From an uncultured Planctomycetia bacterium (GTDB taxonomy: Bacteria > Planctomycetota > UBA1135 > GCA-002686595): a stretch of 19,456 nt of DNA. The DNA is taken from contig CALFYL010000372.1 of the NCBI GenBank assembly GCA_937952135.1, positions 1-19,456 on the forward strand. Direction: 5' to 3'. The position numbers and the translations under genes were made by a program. Shown here in pieces: positions 7,136 through 15,988 of this stretch (position 1 is its first letter; each line of letters opens with the position of its first letter). The notes below the pieces were generated by a model. That model saw only the letters and a list, made by a program, of their open reading frames with translations. It did no database searches and was not told the DNA's origin.

Positions 7136-8470
7136 CACCCCGAGGGTCGGCGCCCTGTGCGCGGCGGCCGGCGCCGCGAAGCGCACCGCGCCGAGCCCGC
7201 CCGCGATCAGCATGTAGAGCGGATTGGGCATGTCGTTGAACAAGTTGTCGATCATGTAGGACGACAACGCCATCGCGAGAGCGAGAGCGGGCGCGACGCG
7301 CGGATGCCTCCACAACTTGCGTGGACACGCGCGCGCAAAGGCCACGACCGGCAGCACGAGCATGCACATCGCCGCCACGAGTCCGAGCGCGCCTTGTTTG
7401 CCGAACACGAGGATCCACAGCGAGTCGGTCACGACCTCGACGTCGAACTCCTCGCCCACGCGCACCGCGCTTCGGCCCCAGCCGCCCCAGCCGAGAAGCC
7501 AACGCTCTCTCGCGCGCGCGGAAAGCAGGTTCTCCGCGTCGAAGCGCCAGCCGAGGGACTGCGCGCGGTCGGGCAGCACCTGCGCCACCATGTCGACGAG
7601 GTCCTCGCCCGTCCACAGCCCCGTCGCCCGCAGCGGGATGAACACGAACGGCACCAGCCCCAGCGCGTAGAACGCGAGCGGACTCGAGCGACGGCGGGTC
7701 CACCACATCACCGCGAGTCCGCCGAAGAGCAGCGCCGTCGCACCGGTCGACTTGCACAGCACCGAAGTCGCGAGGATGCCGAGCGCGACCAGCGCCATCG
7801 GCAGATTCAACAGCCGCTTGCGGCCGGACCAGCGCCAGACCGCGAAGGCCACGACGCTCGCCGCCGCCATCCAGAGTCCGACCGCGAGTCCGTGCTGCAG
7901 GAACACCATCGGGCGGTAGCCGCCGCCGCGGATCGTCTGGCCGAAGGCGTGCTGCGAGTAGCCGTAGAGCTGGTAGTGCAGCTGCGGGCTCATGCGGATC
8001 TCCCACATGCAGAGCGGCACGTAGAGGAGCCCGCCGATCACGACGCCGAGCGCGAGCGCCTCGAGTCCCGGACCGTCGGCGAAGTACGCGCGACCGACGG
8101 CGTAGGGAACAGCCCACGTGATGAAGTGCTGCAGCGAGGTCGAGATGCCGTCGTACAGACCCAGGCCGTTCGACATCGACGAGAGGAACGGGCTGATGCA
8201 GAACACGAGCACGGCCGAGTCGAGCCAGCGCCAGCGCAGCCGGCGGATGCGCGCGGTGTCGAAGAGCAACGCGCCGAGCGCCACGCCCACGTTCGTCGCA
8301 CTGCCCTTGCCGTAGTCCGGAAAGCCCGGCAGGTCGTACTTCGCGACCGGCAGGAGCAGCCAGCCGACCAGGTACGCCGCGATCACGGCCTTGCGCGGCG
8401 GGAACAGCGTGAAGCTGAGGATCACCAGCGGGATCCAGCCGAACAGCGCGATCGGAACCAGCGCGCTCAC
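7091..8470 (-). CDS. O-antigen polymerase/ligase-like multispanning membrane protein (Wzy/WaaL-like)
   Basis: This 459-residue protein has about 10-12 hydrophobic segments from residue 3 to 428 and a large extramembrane loop at about 283-347. That loop contains RERWLLGWGGWGRS, similar to the GWG element often seen in Wzy_C/O-antigen ligase proteins, followed by TDSLWILVFGKQGALGL and NDMPNPLYMLIAGGL. The family joins glycan repeat units or transfers them to an acceptor at the periplasmic face. Polymerase and ligase cannot be separated by sequence alone. The start is GTG 8470: GGAG lies 8 nt upstream, and the GTG overlaps the stop of the upstream GT2 gene (GTGA, 8470-8467). It is the last gene of the PKS operon. 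The C-terminal 30 residues are a non-membrane tail, and the last 15 codons overlap the convergent GT2 gene. Confidence 0.85.
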   Translation of the reverse strand: MSALVPIALFGWIPLVILSFTLFPPRKAVIAAYLVGWLLLPVAKYDLPGFPDYGKGSATNVGVALGALLFDTARIRRLRWRWLDSAVLVFCISPFLSSMSNGLGLYDGISTSLQHFITWAVPYAVGRAYFADGPGLEALALGVVIGGLLYVPLCMWEIRMSPQLHYQLYGYSQHAFGQTIRGGGYRPMVFLQHGLAVGLWMAAASVVAFAVWRWSGRKRLLNLPMALVALGILATSVLCKSTGATALLFGGLAVMWWTRRRSSPLAFYALGLVPFVFIPLRATGLWTGEDLVDMVAQVLPDRAQSLGWRFDAENLLSARARERWLLGWGGWGRSAVRVGEEFDVEVVTDSLWILVFGKQGALGLVAAMCMLVLPVVAFARACPRKLWRHPRVAPALALAMALSSYMIDNLFNDMPNPLYMLIAGGLGAVRFAAPAAAHRAPTLGVSARAADAPVLGELR

Positions 8471-9528
8471 GGGCGCTTCTCCCCCGCCGCATGCTTGTAC
8501 TCGATCAACTTCGAACGCTTGCCGCGCGCCACGTCGAGAGCGTAGCGCAGGACGCCCTGGGCTTCGGGCGCCTTCCCGAGCACGCAGAACAGCGCGTACT
8601 CGCTGGCGAGCTTCGGTGCGTCGCCGCGGCGGAGGCGGTAGCTCCGCGCGCGCAGGTACGGGGCCGAGTAGCCCGCGAGCAGCGCGAGGACGGCCGCGGG
8701 GAGCGCCAGGGCCCAGGAAACCCCGAGAAAAACGAGCAGCAGCGCGAGGAGGAGCAGCGCGGACGGCAGTGCAAGCGCCCAGAACACGGCGCTCACGGAG
8801 CGGCGGCGCCGGACGCGGCCGAGGTCCGTGTCGCGCAGGTGCGGCCACTGCGCGGAGGTGTAGCCCGCGCGCACCGAACGCCCCCACCACTGCCCGAAGC
8901 GGTGCAGCGCCGCGTCGTGCCAGGTCATGTCGGCGTCGATGCGTTGGATGTCGAAGCCCGCGTCGCGCAGACGCTGGCTGAGCTCGGGATCCTCGCCCGC
9001 GATCAAGCTCGCGTCGAAGCCGCCGACTTGGCGGAAGGCCGCCACGCGCATGAGCGAATCGCCTCCGACGTCCGCGCCGCCGCCGACCTCGGTGTTCCAC
9101 TCGAGGTCGCACAGGCGGTTGTAGATCGAGCGCTCGGGGTGCAGTTCGCGCCGCCGGCCGCAGACCGCCGCGACCCTCGGCGAGGCGCGCAGCACGTCCA
9201 CGGCGCGCGAGAGCCAGTCGCGGACCAGCACGCAATCGCCGTCGAGGAACTGCACGAACTCGAGGCCCGGGTGGAGCTCGAGCAAGCGCGCCACGCCGGC
9301 GTTGCGGCCGCGAGCGGCGGTGAACGGCGCCGAACGATCCAGCTCGACCACTTCGACGCCGCGCGAGCGCGCGAACGCGACGCTCTCGTCGACGGACCCC
9401 GAATCGACGTACACGGTCGGCGCGCCGAGGCCCTTCAGCGCGTCCAGGCAGCGGTGCAGCCGCTCGCCCTCGTTGCGCCCGACGACGACGACGCCGAGCC
9501 GCGCGGAATGCTTCGGCGAAGCGGTCAT
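8467..9528 (-). CDS. Membrane-anchored GT2 family glycosyltransferase
   Basis: This 353-residue GT-A enzyme starts ARLGVVVVGRNEGERLHRCL, with VYVDSGSVDES at 39-49 and NAGVARLLE at 76-84. The metal motif is FLDGDC at 94-99. GGDSLMRVAAFRQVGGFD covers 155-172, and AGEDPELSQRLR at 177-188 holds the probable catalytic acidic pair. Two adjacent transmembrane helices (about 248-268 and 270-290) anchor the C-terminus, a layout known from GT2 enzymes that act on lipid-linked acceptors. A basic tail follows. ATG 9528 is chosen because the fold begins just after it; GTG 9558, ten codons upstream, is possible. It lies 73 nt after the PKS stop and overlaps the Wzy-like gene by GTGA, so it shares the PKS transcript. 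Donor and acceptor are unknown. Confidence 0.92.
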   Translation of the reverse strand: MTASPKHSARLGVVVVGRNEGERLHRCLDALKGLGAPTVYVDSGSVDESVAFARSRGVEVVELDRSAPFTAARGRNAGVARLLELHPGLEFVQFLDGDCVLVRDWLSRAVDVLRASPRVAAVCGRRRELHPERSIYNRLCDLEWNTEVGGGADVGGDSLMRVAAFRQVGGFDASLIAGEDPELSQRLRDAGFDIQRIDADMTWHDAALHRFGQWWGRSVRAGYTSAQWPHLRDTDLGRVRRRRSVSAVFWALALPSALLLLALLLVFLGVSWALALPAAVLALLAGYSAPYLRARSYRLRRGDAPKLASEYALFCVLGKAPEAQGVLRYALDVARGKRSKLIEYKHAAGEKRP

Positions 9529-9601
9529 CGCAGCGGGCTCGGGGCGCGATTCATGCACGTTCTTTCGGCGCTTCGGGGCGCGGCCGCGCGCCTCGCGCGA
9601 C

Positions 9602-12600
9602 TCAGGCGCCGGCCTCTTGGGCGGGCGCGCGGTGCGTCGCGCGCCGCTCGGCCTCGGCGAGTTGCTCGCGCAGTCGCTGCGCCAGCACGCGCACGTTCGG
9701 CTCGAGCACCATGCTGTCGTGGTTGCCGGGCGTCACGTGCACGTCCACGCCGGCCGTGCAATACGGGCCCCAGCCGTTGAGCGGCTCGACCCACGTGCCG
9801 CCAGCGTTCACCACGTGGTTCTCGCCGAGGCGGTAGACCTCCTGCAACGGCGGACGGAACAGCGCGACGGGCTGCGAGTAGGGCTGGATCCGGTACAGCG
9901 CGAGCGCGCGATAGAACGCCGCCTCGATGTTCGCCGTGCGGAACTCGAAGGGCCGCAGCTTGCCGAGGGGCCGGTTCAGCGCGACGCGCAACTCGCGCGA
10001 CTTCGCCTCGAACTTGCGCTTGATCGCCTCGGTGAAGTACCCGACGCCGAGCCGCGCGATGCGCTGGCGCGCGAGCTCGAGCCGCTTGGGATAGGTGAGC
10101 TCCGGCTCGCGCGTCGTCGGCGTGTCGAGGAACACGAGCAACGCGACCTCCTCGCCCGCCGCGGTCAGTTGCTGCGCCATCTCGTAGGCCGTGATGCCGC
10201 CGCCCGAGTATCCGCCGATCAAGTACGGTCCGTGCGGCTGCACCTGGCGCACTTCGCGCAAGTAGTCGCTCGCCATCGCCTCGAAGGTCTCGTGCGGCGG
10301 GCTCTTGCCGTCGAGGCCGCGCGCTTGGATGCCGAACACCGGGCGATCGACGCCCAGGTGGCCCGCGAGGTGCCGCAGGTTCATGATGTTGCCGTACATG
10401 CCGGCGACCAGGAAGAACGGCGTCGCCTGCGGCGGACGACCGGCGTGCAGCGGCACGAGCAGCTCGAAGCGCGGCTTCGCGCTCGCGGTGTCCTTCGACT
10501 CTCCGCTCGAGGTCGCGCCCGGCGCGGCGTCTCCGAGGTCTTCGCGCAGGCGGCTCGCAAGTGCTTCGACCGTCGGCGCTTCGAACAGCACCGAGATCGG
10601 GTACTCGAGCTTGTAGGCCTTCTTCACACGCGCGAAGAGCCGCACGGCGACGAGCGAGTAGCCGCCGAGCTCGAAGAAGTTGTCCTGCGCGCCGACGCGT
10701 TCGACGCCGAGGAGCTCCTGCCAAATGCCCGCGAGCGTGCGCTCGAGCTCGTCGCGCGGAGCGATGAAGTTCGGCGCGGCGTGGCTCGTCGCGCTCGGCG
10801 TCGCCACCGGCCGCGCAGCGTTTTTCTCGATCTCGTCCGCCAGCACGTCGAGCGGGATCGATGAAACGACGACGTGCGAGCTGCGGGCGCCGGACAGCAC
10901 GCGCGCCAGCGCCTGCGCGCCCTCCTCGGGCAGGATCCCGTGCGAAATCAGCCGCGCGAGCGGGCCTTCCTCGTCGGGCAGCGCCGCGGGCGCGCGCTCG
11001 TCGCCTCCCGCGAGCGCCGAGGTGTCCGCCATGCGCCGCAGCGCGAACTCCTCGACCTCGAGCAGCACCTTGCCGCGCTCGTCGGCGATGCGCACGTCGC
11101 ACAACGCGAGCTCGGCGTTCGCCGGCTTGCGCGCGGACAGCTGAGCGCGAACCACGATGCGCGCCGGCAGGGGCCCGCAGATCCGCACGCGGCGGTACGC
11201 GAGCGGCGCGTAGAAATCGCCGCGAGCGGCGCGGCCTTCGATCAGCGCCAGCCCCATGCCGGTCGCCATGTCGAGCAGCGCCGGGTGCAGGGAGAACGTC
11301 GCGAGATCGCTCTCGAACTTCGCGGGGAGCTGCAGTGTCGCGAGCACGTGCTCGCGCGCCGTGGTGACGCGGTCGACGTTGGCCCAGCGCGGCCCGAAGC
11401 GCAGGTGCGAGCCCTGCGACTCGAGCGACTGGCTGCGGCCGCTGAAGGTCGCGCCCTCGAGGCTGAGCGACTCGGGCTCGCACTCGGCGCGCAGAAGATG
11501 CGCCTGCGCGTGCAAGCGCCACGCATCGTCCGCGTCGTCGGCCCCGCGGCTCGAGAACGTGACGTTCCAACCCGCGCCGCTGCGCTCGAGACGCACGCGC
11601 ACCTCGCGGATCTCGTCGTTGCGAACGCGGAGCGGCGCGAGGAAGCTCAGGTCCCGCACCTCGAGCGCCCCGTCCCAACCCAGGCCCTCGCGCGCGGCGC
11701 TGTGCGCGAACTGCAGGTAAGCGACGCCCGGAAACAGGGCGGCGCCGTTCGCGAGGCGGTGCTCGTCGAGCATCCACTGCGACGCGCACGAGTGCTCGGA
11801 CAGGAACACGATCTCGTCGGGACCGGCGTCGAAACGCCGGCCGAGCAGCGGATGCGCGGGCCCTTGCGCGGCGGCGAGTTCGTGCTGCGGCTCTGCCGAA
11901 GCGCCGCGCGCCGTCATGCCGACCTGGTTCCACACGCCCCACGCGATCGAGATCGTCCGACCCGCTCCGCGCGACGTGCGGTGCTCCGCGAACGCGTCGA
12001 GGAACGCATTCGCCGCCGCGTAGTCGACCTGTCCGGCCGGGCCGAGCACGGCGCTCGTCGACGAGCAGACGGCGAAGAAGTCGAGCTTGGCGTCGGGCAG
12101 GAGCTCGTCGAGCAGCAGCGCGCCGTGGACCTTCGGCGTGAACACGCGGTCCACACCCGCAGGCGTCTTGATCTGCAGCGGCCCGTCGTCGAGCGCGCCC
12201 GCCGCGTGGAACACGGCGTGGATTCCTCCGAAGCGCTGCTCGACCTCGGCGACGACACGCCGCATGTCCTCGATGTTCGCGACGTCGCCGCGCGCGACGA
12301 GCACCTCCGAACCCAGCGCTTCGAGCGCCAGGAGCTTGCGGATCTGGCGCGAGGTCGCGTCGCGCGCCGGATGCTCTTCGAGCCAGCGCTCCCATTCGTT
12401 GCGCGCTGGAAACTTGCGGCGCGAGAGCAGCACGAGGCGCGCCTTCGAGCGCCGCGCGAATTCCTCGGCCGCCACGAGCGCGACGCCCCCGAGGCCGCCG
12501 GTGATCAGGCACACGCCGCGCTCGCGCAGGCCGGTCAGCGCGCGCGCAGCGGGCGCCTCGGGCGCTTCCACTCGCGCGTACTCGAGTTCGTGCAAGACGC

Positions 12601-15600
12601 CCTCGCGCAGCGCGAACACGCCGTTCTGGCCGACCTTCGCGATCTGGTCGACGAGCTGCTGCGCCGCGGGATCCGCGCCGCCGCGCCCGCGCTTCCGCGG
12701 CGCCTGGGGCAGCACGATGTCGATGCTCGCGCACGTGACTCCCGGCAACTCGCGCGGAAGGACGCGGCACACGCCGAGCACGGTCGACTTCGCCGGGTAG
12801 CGCAACGGCTCGTCGTCCACGCGCTGCATGCCGTTCGACACGACGTCGATGTGCAGCGGCTGGTCGAGCGTGAGCGCGCCGAGCGCCTGCGCCAGGAACA
12901 GCACGCTGTAGAAGCCGTGCTCGAGCGACCAGTGGAAGAACGTCGTCGTGACCGCCGTCGACTCATCGCCCGTGACGAGCCAGGTGTGCGCGATGCGCGT
13001 CGGCAGCCGGTCCTCGCTCGCGAGCTGCTCGAGCAGTTGCGTGTAGTGCTCGCGCTCCTGCGGAACGATCGTGAAGTGGTCGGGCGCGAGGCGCGTGAAC
13101 TGATCGCTCGGGTGCACGATCACGACGCTCGCGCCGCGCTCCGACAGGCGGTGCGCCAGCATGTCGCCGGCGCCTTCGACCTGCGCGAACACGAGCCAGC
13201 GCTCGCCCACGGCTTGCGCGCCCGAGTCGCCGGGTTCGTCCACGACCTTCCAGCGCGGCTCGTAGAACCAGCGCGCGACATCGGGCTCCTTGACGAGGCT
13301 CGGCGCCGCCGCGAGCGCCTGCACGGCCGTCGGTTCGATCCAGTGGCGCTGGCGCTCGAACGGATAGGTCGGCAGCGGAACGCGCCGCGCGCCCTGGCCG
13401 CCGGCGACGGCGCGCCAATCGATCGCGAGGCCGGCGCACCACAGCTTGCCGATCACGCCGAGCGCGAATTCGACGTCGGAAACCTGCTCGTCGCGGTGGC
13501 GCAGCGACGACGCGACGTTGCGCGCGGCCGCGGGGCTGCACTGCAGGCGCACGAGCGAGCTCAGCGTGTTGCCGGGACCGACCTCGAGCAGCATCCGCTC
13601 GCCGCCCGCGAGCACCGTTTCGACGCCCTTCGCGAACTGCACCGTGCTCCGCAGGTGCCGCGCCCAGTACTCGGGACTCGTCGCTTCCTCGTCGCTGAGC
13701 CAGTTGCCCGTGAGGTTCGAGACGATCGGAATCTGCGGCGGAGAGAGCTGAATGCGCCGCAGGTACGCCGTGAACTCCGGCAGAACGCCTTCGACGAGCG
13801 CCGAGTGCGCCGCGATCGAGATGTGGATGCGGCGGAACTCGACGCCGCGGCGTCGGAGCTCGTCTTGCAGCGCTTCGAGCGCGTGCGTCGGACCCGACGC
13901 AACGCACAACTTGGGCCCGTTGACGACGCCGAGCGACAGCTCGGGGCCGAGCAGCGGCGCCAGCTCCTCCGGCGCGAGCTCGACGCTCACCATGCCGCCC
14001 GCGGGCGCGCGTTCGAACAGCTCGCCGCGCAGCGCCACGAGCCCGAGTGCATCGCGCGGGCTCATCACGCCCGCGATGCAGGCCGCGGTGTTCTCGCCCA
14101 TGCTGTGGCCGAGCAGCGCGGTCGGCTGCAGCCCCCAGGACATCCACAGCTTCGCCAGCGCGTACTCGGTAATGAACAACGCCGGAAGTTGCAGCGCGGG
14201 GCGCTCGAACAACTTCGCGGACTCCTCCGACGCGTTCGCGTCCGGGTTGAGCAGCTTCTCGAGCGGCTCGCGCACGTTCGGAGCGAGCCACGCGAGGCAG
14301 CGCTCGACTTCCTCGCGGTACACGGGCTCGCTGTGAAACAGATCGCGGCCCATCGCCGGGTACTGCGCGCCGCCGCCGGGGAGCAGGAACACTAGCGAGG
14401 GCGCCGTCGCCGCCGCCGTCGTCGAATTCGCCGCCGCGCCGAGCTTCTCCAACGCGTCCGCTCGATCGCGGCACACGATCGCGCGCCGCTTCGCGAAGCC
14501 CTTGCGGCCCACCTGCAGGGTCCACGCGACGTCGAACAAGTCGAGTTCGGGCTCCGCTTCCAAGTGCGCCTTCAAGTTCGCCGCCGCCGCCGCGAGCGCC
14601 GTGTCGGTGCGCGCGGACAGGACCAGCAACTGCGGCTCGCGCGGCGCCGCCACCGGCGCGCTCGACGGCGCCTCTTCGAGGATCGCGTGCGCGTTCGTCC
14701 CGCCGACGCCGAGCGAGTTCACGCCCGCGCGCCGCGGCTCGGCGCCGCGCTTCCACTCGCGCAGCGCGCCGTCGACGAAGAAAGGCGAGCTCTCGAAGTC
14801 GATGTTCGGGTTCGGGCGCTCGTAGTGCAGCGTCGGCGGCACCTTCGCGTGCTTCAGCGCGAGCGCGACCTTGATCAGGCTCACCACGCCCGCGGCCGTG
14901 TCGAGGTGCCCGATGTTGCTCTTCACCGATCCGAGCCCGCAAAACTGCCGCCCGTCCGCTTCGGTGCGGAACGCGCGCGTCAGCGCCGCGACTTCGATCG
15001 GGTCGCCGACCGCCGTCGCCGTGCCGTGCGCTTCGACGTAGCCGATCGAGCGCGGATCGACGCCGCTGATGCGCAGCGCTTCCGCGATGGCCGCCGCTTG
15101 CCCGTCGACGCTCGGCGCGAGGTAGCCGACCTTGCGCGCGCCGTCGTTGTTGATCGCCGTCCCGCGAATCACCGCGTAGACGTGGTCGCGGTCCTCGAGC
15201 GCCTCGCTCATGCGCCGCAGCACCACCACGCCCGCGCCGCTGCCGAAGATCGTGCCGCGCGAGCGCGCCTCGAACGGCCGGCAATGCCCGTCGGGCGCGA
15301 GGATCTCGTTCTCGTGGTAGAGGTACCCGATGCGGTGCGGGAGCTGCACCGTCACGCCGCCCGCGAGCGCGAGGTCGCACTCGCCGCTGAGCAGGCTCTG
15401 GCAAGCGAGGTGCACCGCGACGAGCGAGGTCGAACACGCGGTCTGCACGTTCACGCTCGGTCCGCGGAGATCGAAGTTGTACGAGACGCGCGTCGTGAGG
15501 AAGTCCTTGTCGTTGCCCGTGTGGCGCAGCAGGAACAAGCCGACGCTCTCGAGCAACTCGCGGTTCGTGAGCACGTTGAAGGCCATGTACGCGGCCATGC

Positions 15601-15988
15601 CCGAGCCGCCGAACACGCCGATCGGTCCCTTGAAGCCCTCGGGCGTGTGGCCCGCGTCCTCGAGCGCCTCCCAGCAGCACTCGAGGAAGTGGCGGTGCTG
15701 CGGATCGAGGATCGCCGCGTCCTTCGGAGAGAACCCGAAGAACGGCGCGTCGAACTCTTCCATGCCGTCGAGCACGACGCCGGAGCGCACGTAGTTCGAG
15801 CGCCGCAGCAGCGCGGGCTCGACACCGTTCGCCTGCAACTCCTCGTCGGTGAACGTGCGCACCGACTCGACGCCGTTGCACAGGTTGCGCCAGAACACGC
15901 GGGGCGCCGGTGCGTCCGGCAGATGGCAGGCCATGCCGACGACCGCGATGTCGGTCGGCGAGGGCTCGTACGGAAGGGGTTGCGACAT
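9602..15988 (-). CDS. Single-module type I polyketide synthase KS-AT-KR(DH)-ACP-TE
   Basis: This 2128-residue cytoplasmic synthase would build and reduce a short acyl chain, then release it. KS is at 12-437 with the Cys185/His321/His361 triad (TACSTS, EAHGTA, NIGH). AT is at about 531-850 with PGGGAQ, Ser629 in GHSMGE, Arg654 for a dicarboxylic extender, and His728 in IAAHSA. KR is at about 905-1360: TGGLGG nucleotide motif, LDD at 1266-1268 (B-type), Lys1286, Ser1310, Tyr1323. DH is at 1378-1655 with His1410 and Asp1573 (HPALLD). A KR-tail-like segment spans 1672-1722. The carrier domain is at 1742-1818 with Ser1778 in LGGYSL. TE is at 1840-2108 with Ser1928 (GYSGG), Asp1955 and His2090. All catalytic residues are present. 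No ER or methyltransferase is seen. The start is ATG 15988, just before the KS fold; ATG 16063 in frame is possible. The product is unknown; iterative action is inferred. Confidence 0.93.
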   Translation of the reverse strand: MSQPLPYEPSPTDIAVVGMACHLPDAPAPRVFWRNLCNGVESVRTFTDEELQANGVEPALLRRSNYVRSGVVLDGMEEFDAPFFGFSPKDAAILDPQHRHFLECCWEALEDAGHTPEGFKGPIGVFGGSGMAAYMAFNVLTNRELLESVGLFLLRHTGNDKDFLTTRVSYNFDLRGPSVNVQTACSTSLVAVHLACQSLLSGECDLALAGGVTVQLPHRIGYLYHENEILAPDGHCRPFEARSRGTIFGSGAGVVVLRRMSEALEDRDHVYAVIRGTAINNDGARKVGYLAPSVDGQAAAIAEALRISGVDPRSIGYVEAHGTATAVGDPIEVAALTRAFRTEADGRQFCGLGSVKSNIGHLDTAAGVVSLIKVALALKHAKVPPTLHYERPNPNIDFESSPFFVDGALREWKRGAEPRRAGVNSLGVGGTNAHAILEEAPSSAPVAAPREPQLLVLSARTDTALAAAAANLKAHLEAEPELDLFDVAWTLQVGRKGFAKRRAIVCRDRADALEKLGAAANSTTAAATAPSLVFLLPGGGAQYPAMGRDLFHSEPVYREEVERCLAWLAPNVREPLEKLLNPDANASEESAKLFERPALQLPALFITEYALAKLWMSWGLQPTALLGHSMGENTAACIAGVMSPRDALGLVALRGELFERAPAGGMVSVELAPEELAPLLGPELSLGVVNGPKLCVASGPTHALEALQDELRRRGVEFRRIHISIAAHSALVEGVLPEFTAYLRRIQLSPPQIPIVSNLTGNWLSDEEATSPEYWARHLRSTVQFAKGVETVLAGGERMLLEVGPGNTLSSLVRLQCSPAAARNVASSLRHRDEQVSDVEFALGVIGKLWCAGLAIDWRAVAGGQGARRVPLPTYPFERQRHWIEPTAVQALAAAPSLVKEPDVARWFYEPRWKVVDEPGDSGAQAVGERWLVFAQVEGAGDMLAHRLSERGASVVIVHPSDQFTRLAPDHFTIVPQEREHYTQLLEQLASEDRLPTRIAHTWLVTGDESTAVTTTFFHWSLEHGFYSVLFLAQALGALTLDQPLHIDVVSNGMQRVDDEPLRYPAKSTVLGVCRVLPRELPGVTCASIDIVLPQAPRKRGRGGADPAAQQLVDQIAKVGQNGVFALREGVLHELEYARVEAPEAPAARALTGLRERGVCLITGGLGGVALVAAEEFARRSKARLVLLSRRKFPARNEWERWLEEHPARDATSRQIRKLLALEALGSEVLVARGDVANIEDMRRVVAEVEQRFGGIHAVFHAAGALDDGPLQIKTPAGVDRVFTPKVHGALLLDELLPDAKLDFFAVCSSTSAVLGPAGQVDYAAANAFLDAFAEHRTSRGAGRTISIAWGVWNQVGMTARGASAEPQHELAAAQGPAHPLLGRRFDAGPDEIVFLSEHSCASQWMLDEHRLANGAALFPGVAYLQFAHSAAREGLGWDGALEVRDLSFLAPLRVRNDEIREVRVRLERSGAGWNVTFSSRGADDADDAWRLHAQAHLLRAECEPESLSLEGATFSGRSQSLESQGSHLRFGPRWANVDRVTTAREHVLATLQLPAKFESDLATFSLHPALLDMATGMGLALIEGRAARGDFYAPLAYRRVRICGPLPARIVVRAQLSARKPANAELALCDVRIADERGKVLLEVEEFALRRMADTSALAGGDERAPAALPDEEGPLARLISHGILPEEGAQALARVLSGARSSHVVVSSIPLDVLADEIEKNAARPVATPSATSHAAPNFIAPRDELERTLAGIWQELLGVERVGAQDNFFELGGYSLVAVRLFARVKKAYKLEYPISVLFEAPTVEALASRLREDLGDAAPGATSSGESKDTASAKPRFELLVPLHAGRPPQATPFFLVAGMYGNIMNLRHLAGHLGVDRPVFGIQARGLDGKSPPHETFEAMASDYLREVRQVQPHGPYLIGGYSGGGITAYEMAQQLTAAGEEVALLVFLDTPTTREPELTYPKRLELARQRIARLGVGYFTEAIKRKFEAKSRELRVALNRPLGKLRPFEFRTANIEAAFYRALALYRIQPYSQPVALFRPPLQEVYRLGENHVVNAGGTWVEPLNGWGPYCTAGVDVHVTPGNHDSMVLEPNVRVLAQRLREQLAEAERRATHRAPAQEAGA
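11024..11857 (-). other. PKS dehydratase domain located after the ketoreductase and before a KR-like tail
   Basis: These bases encode residues 1378-1655 of the PKS, a double-hotdog dehydratase with HPLLGRRF, catalytic His1410 in LDEHRLANGAALFPG and Asp1573 in LHPALLDMATG. It follows directly on the end of the KR catalytic half (AWGVWNQVGM, 1349-1358). The segment after it (LISHGILPEEGAQALARVL, 1680-1698, then VVVSSIPLDVL) looks like the helix and strand that normally close a KR. The domain therefore appears to be nested in the KR. The usual order in modular PKSs is DH before KR. Confidence 0.7.

Noticed and set aside
7157..8545. 462-codon plus-strand frame antisense to the Wzy-like gene
   Set aside because: It is rich in His/Arg/Glu without motifs; the minus strand encodes a coherent multispanning membrane protein.
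9565..9601. GC-rich inverted repeat (GGCGCG/CGCGCC) after the PKS stop as a terminator
   Set aside because: It is a short 6-bp stem with no T-tract, in a 73-nt gap inside an apparent operon. Such pairs are frequent by chance at this GC content.
10874..14395. 1173-codon plus-strand frame antisense to the PKS
   Set aside because: The translation is dominated by Arg, Ala, His and Glu with no recognisable domain, and the opposite strand carries an intact PKS with all catalytic residues.
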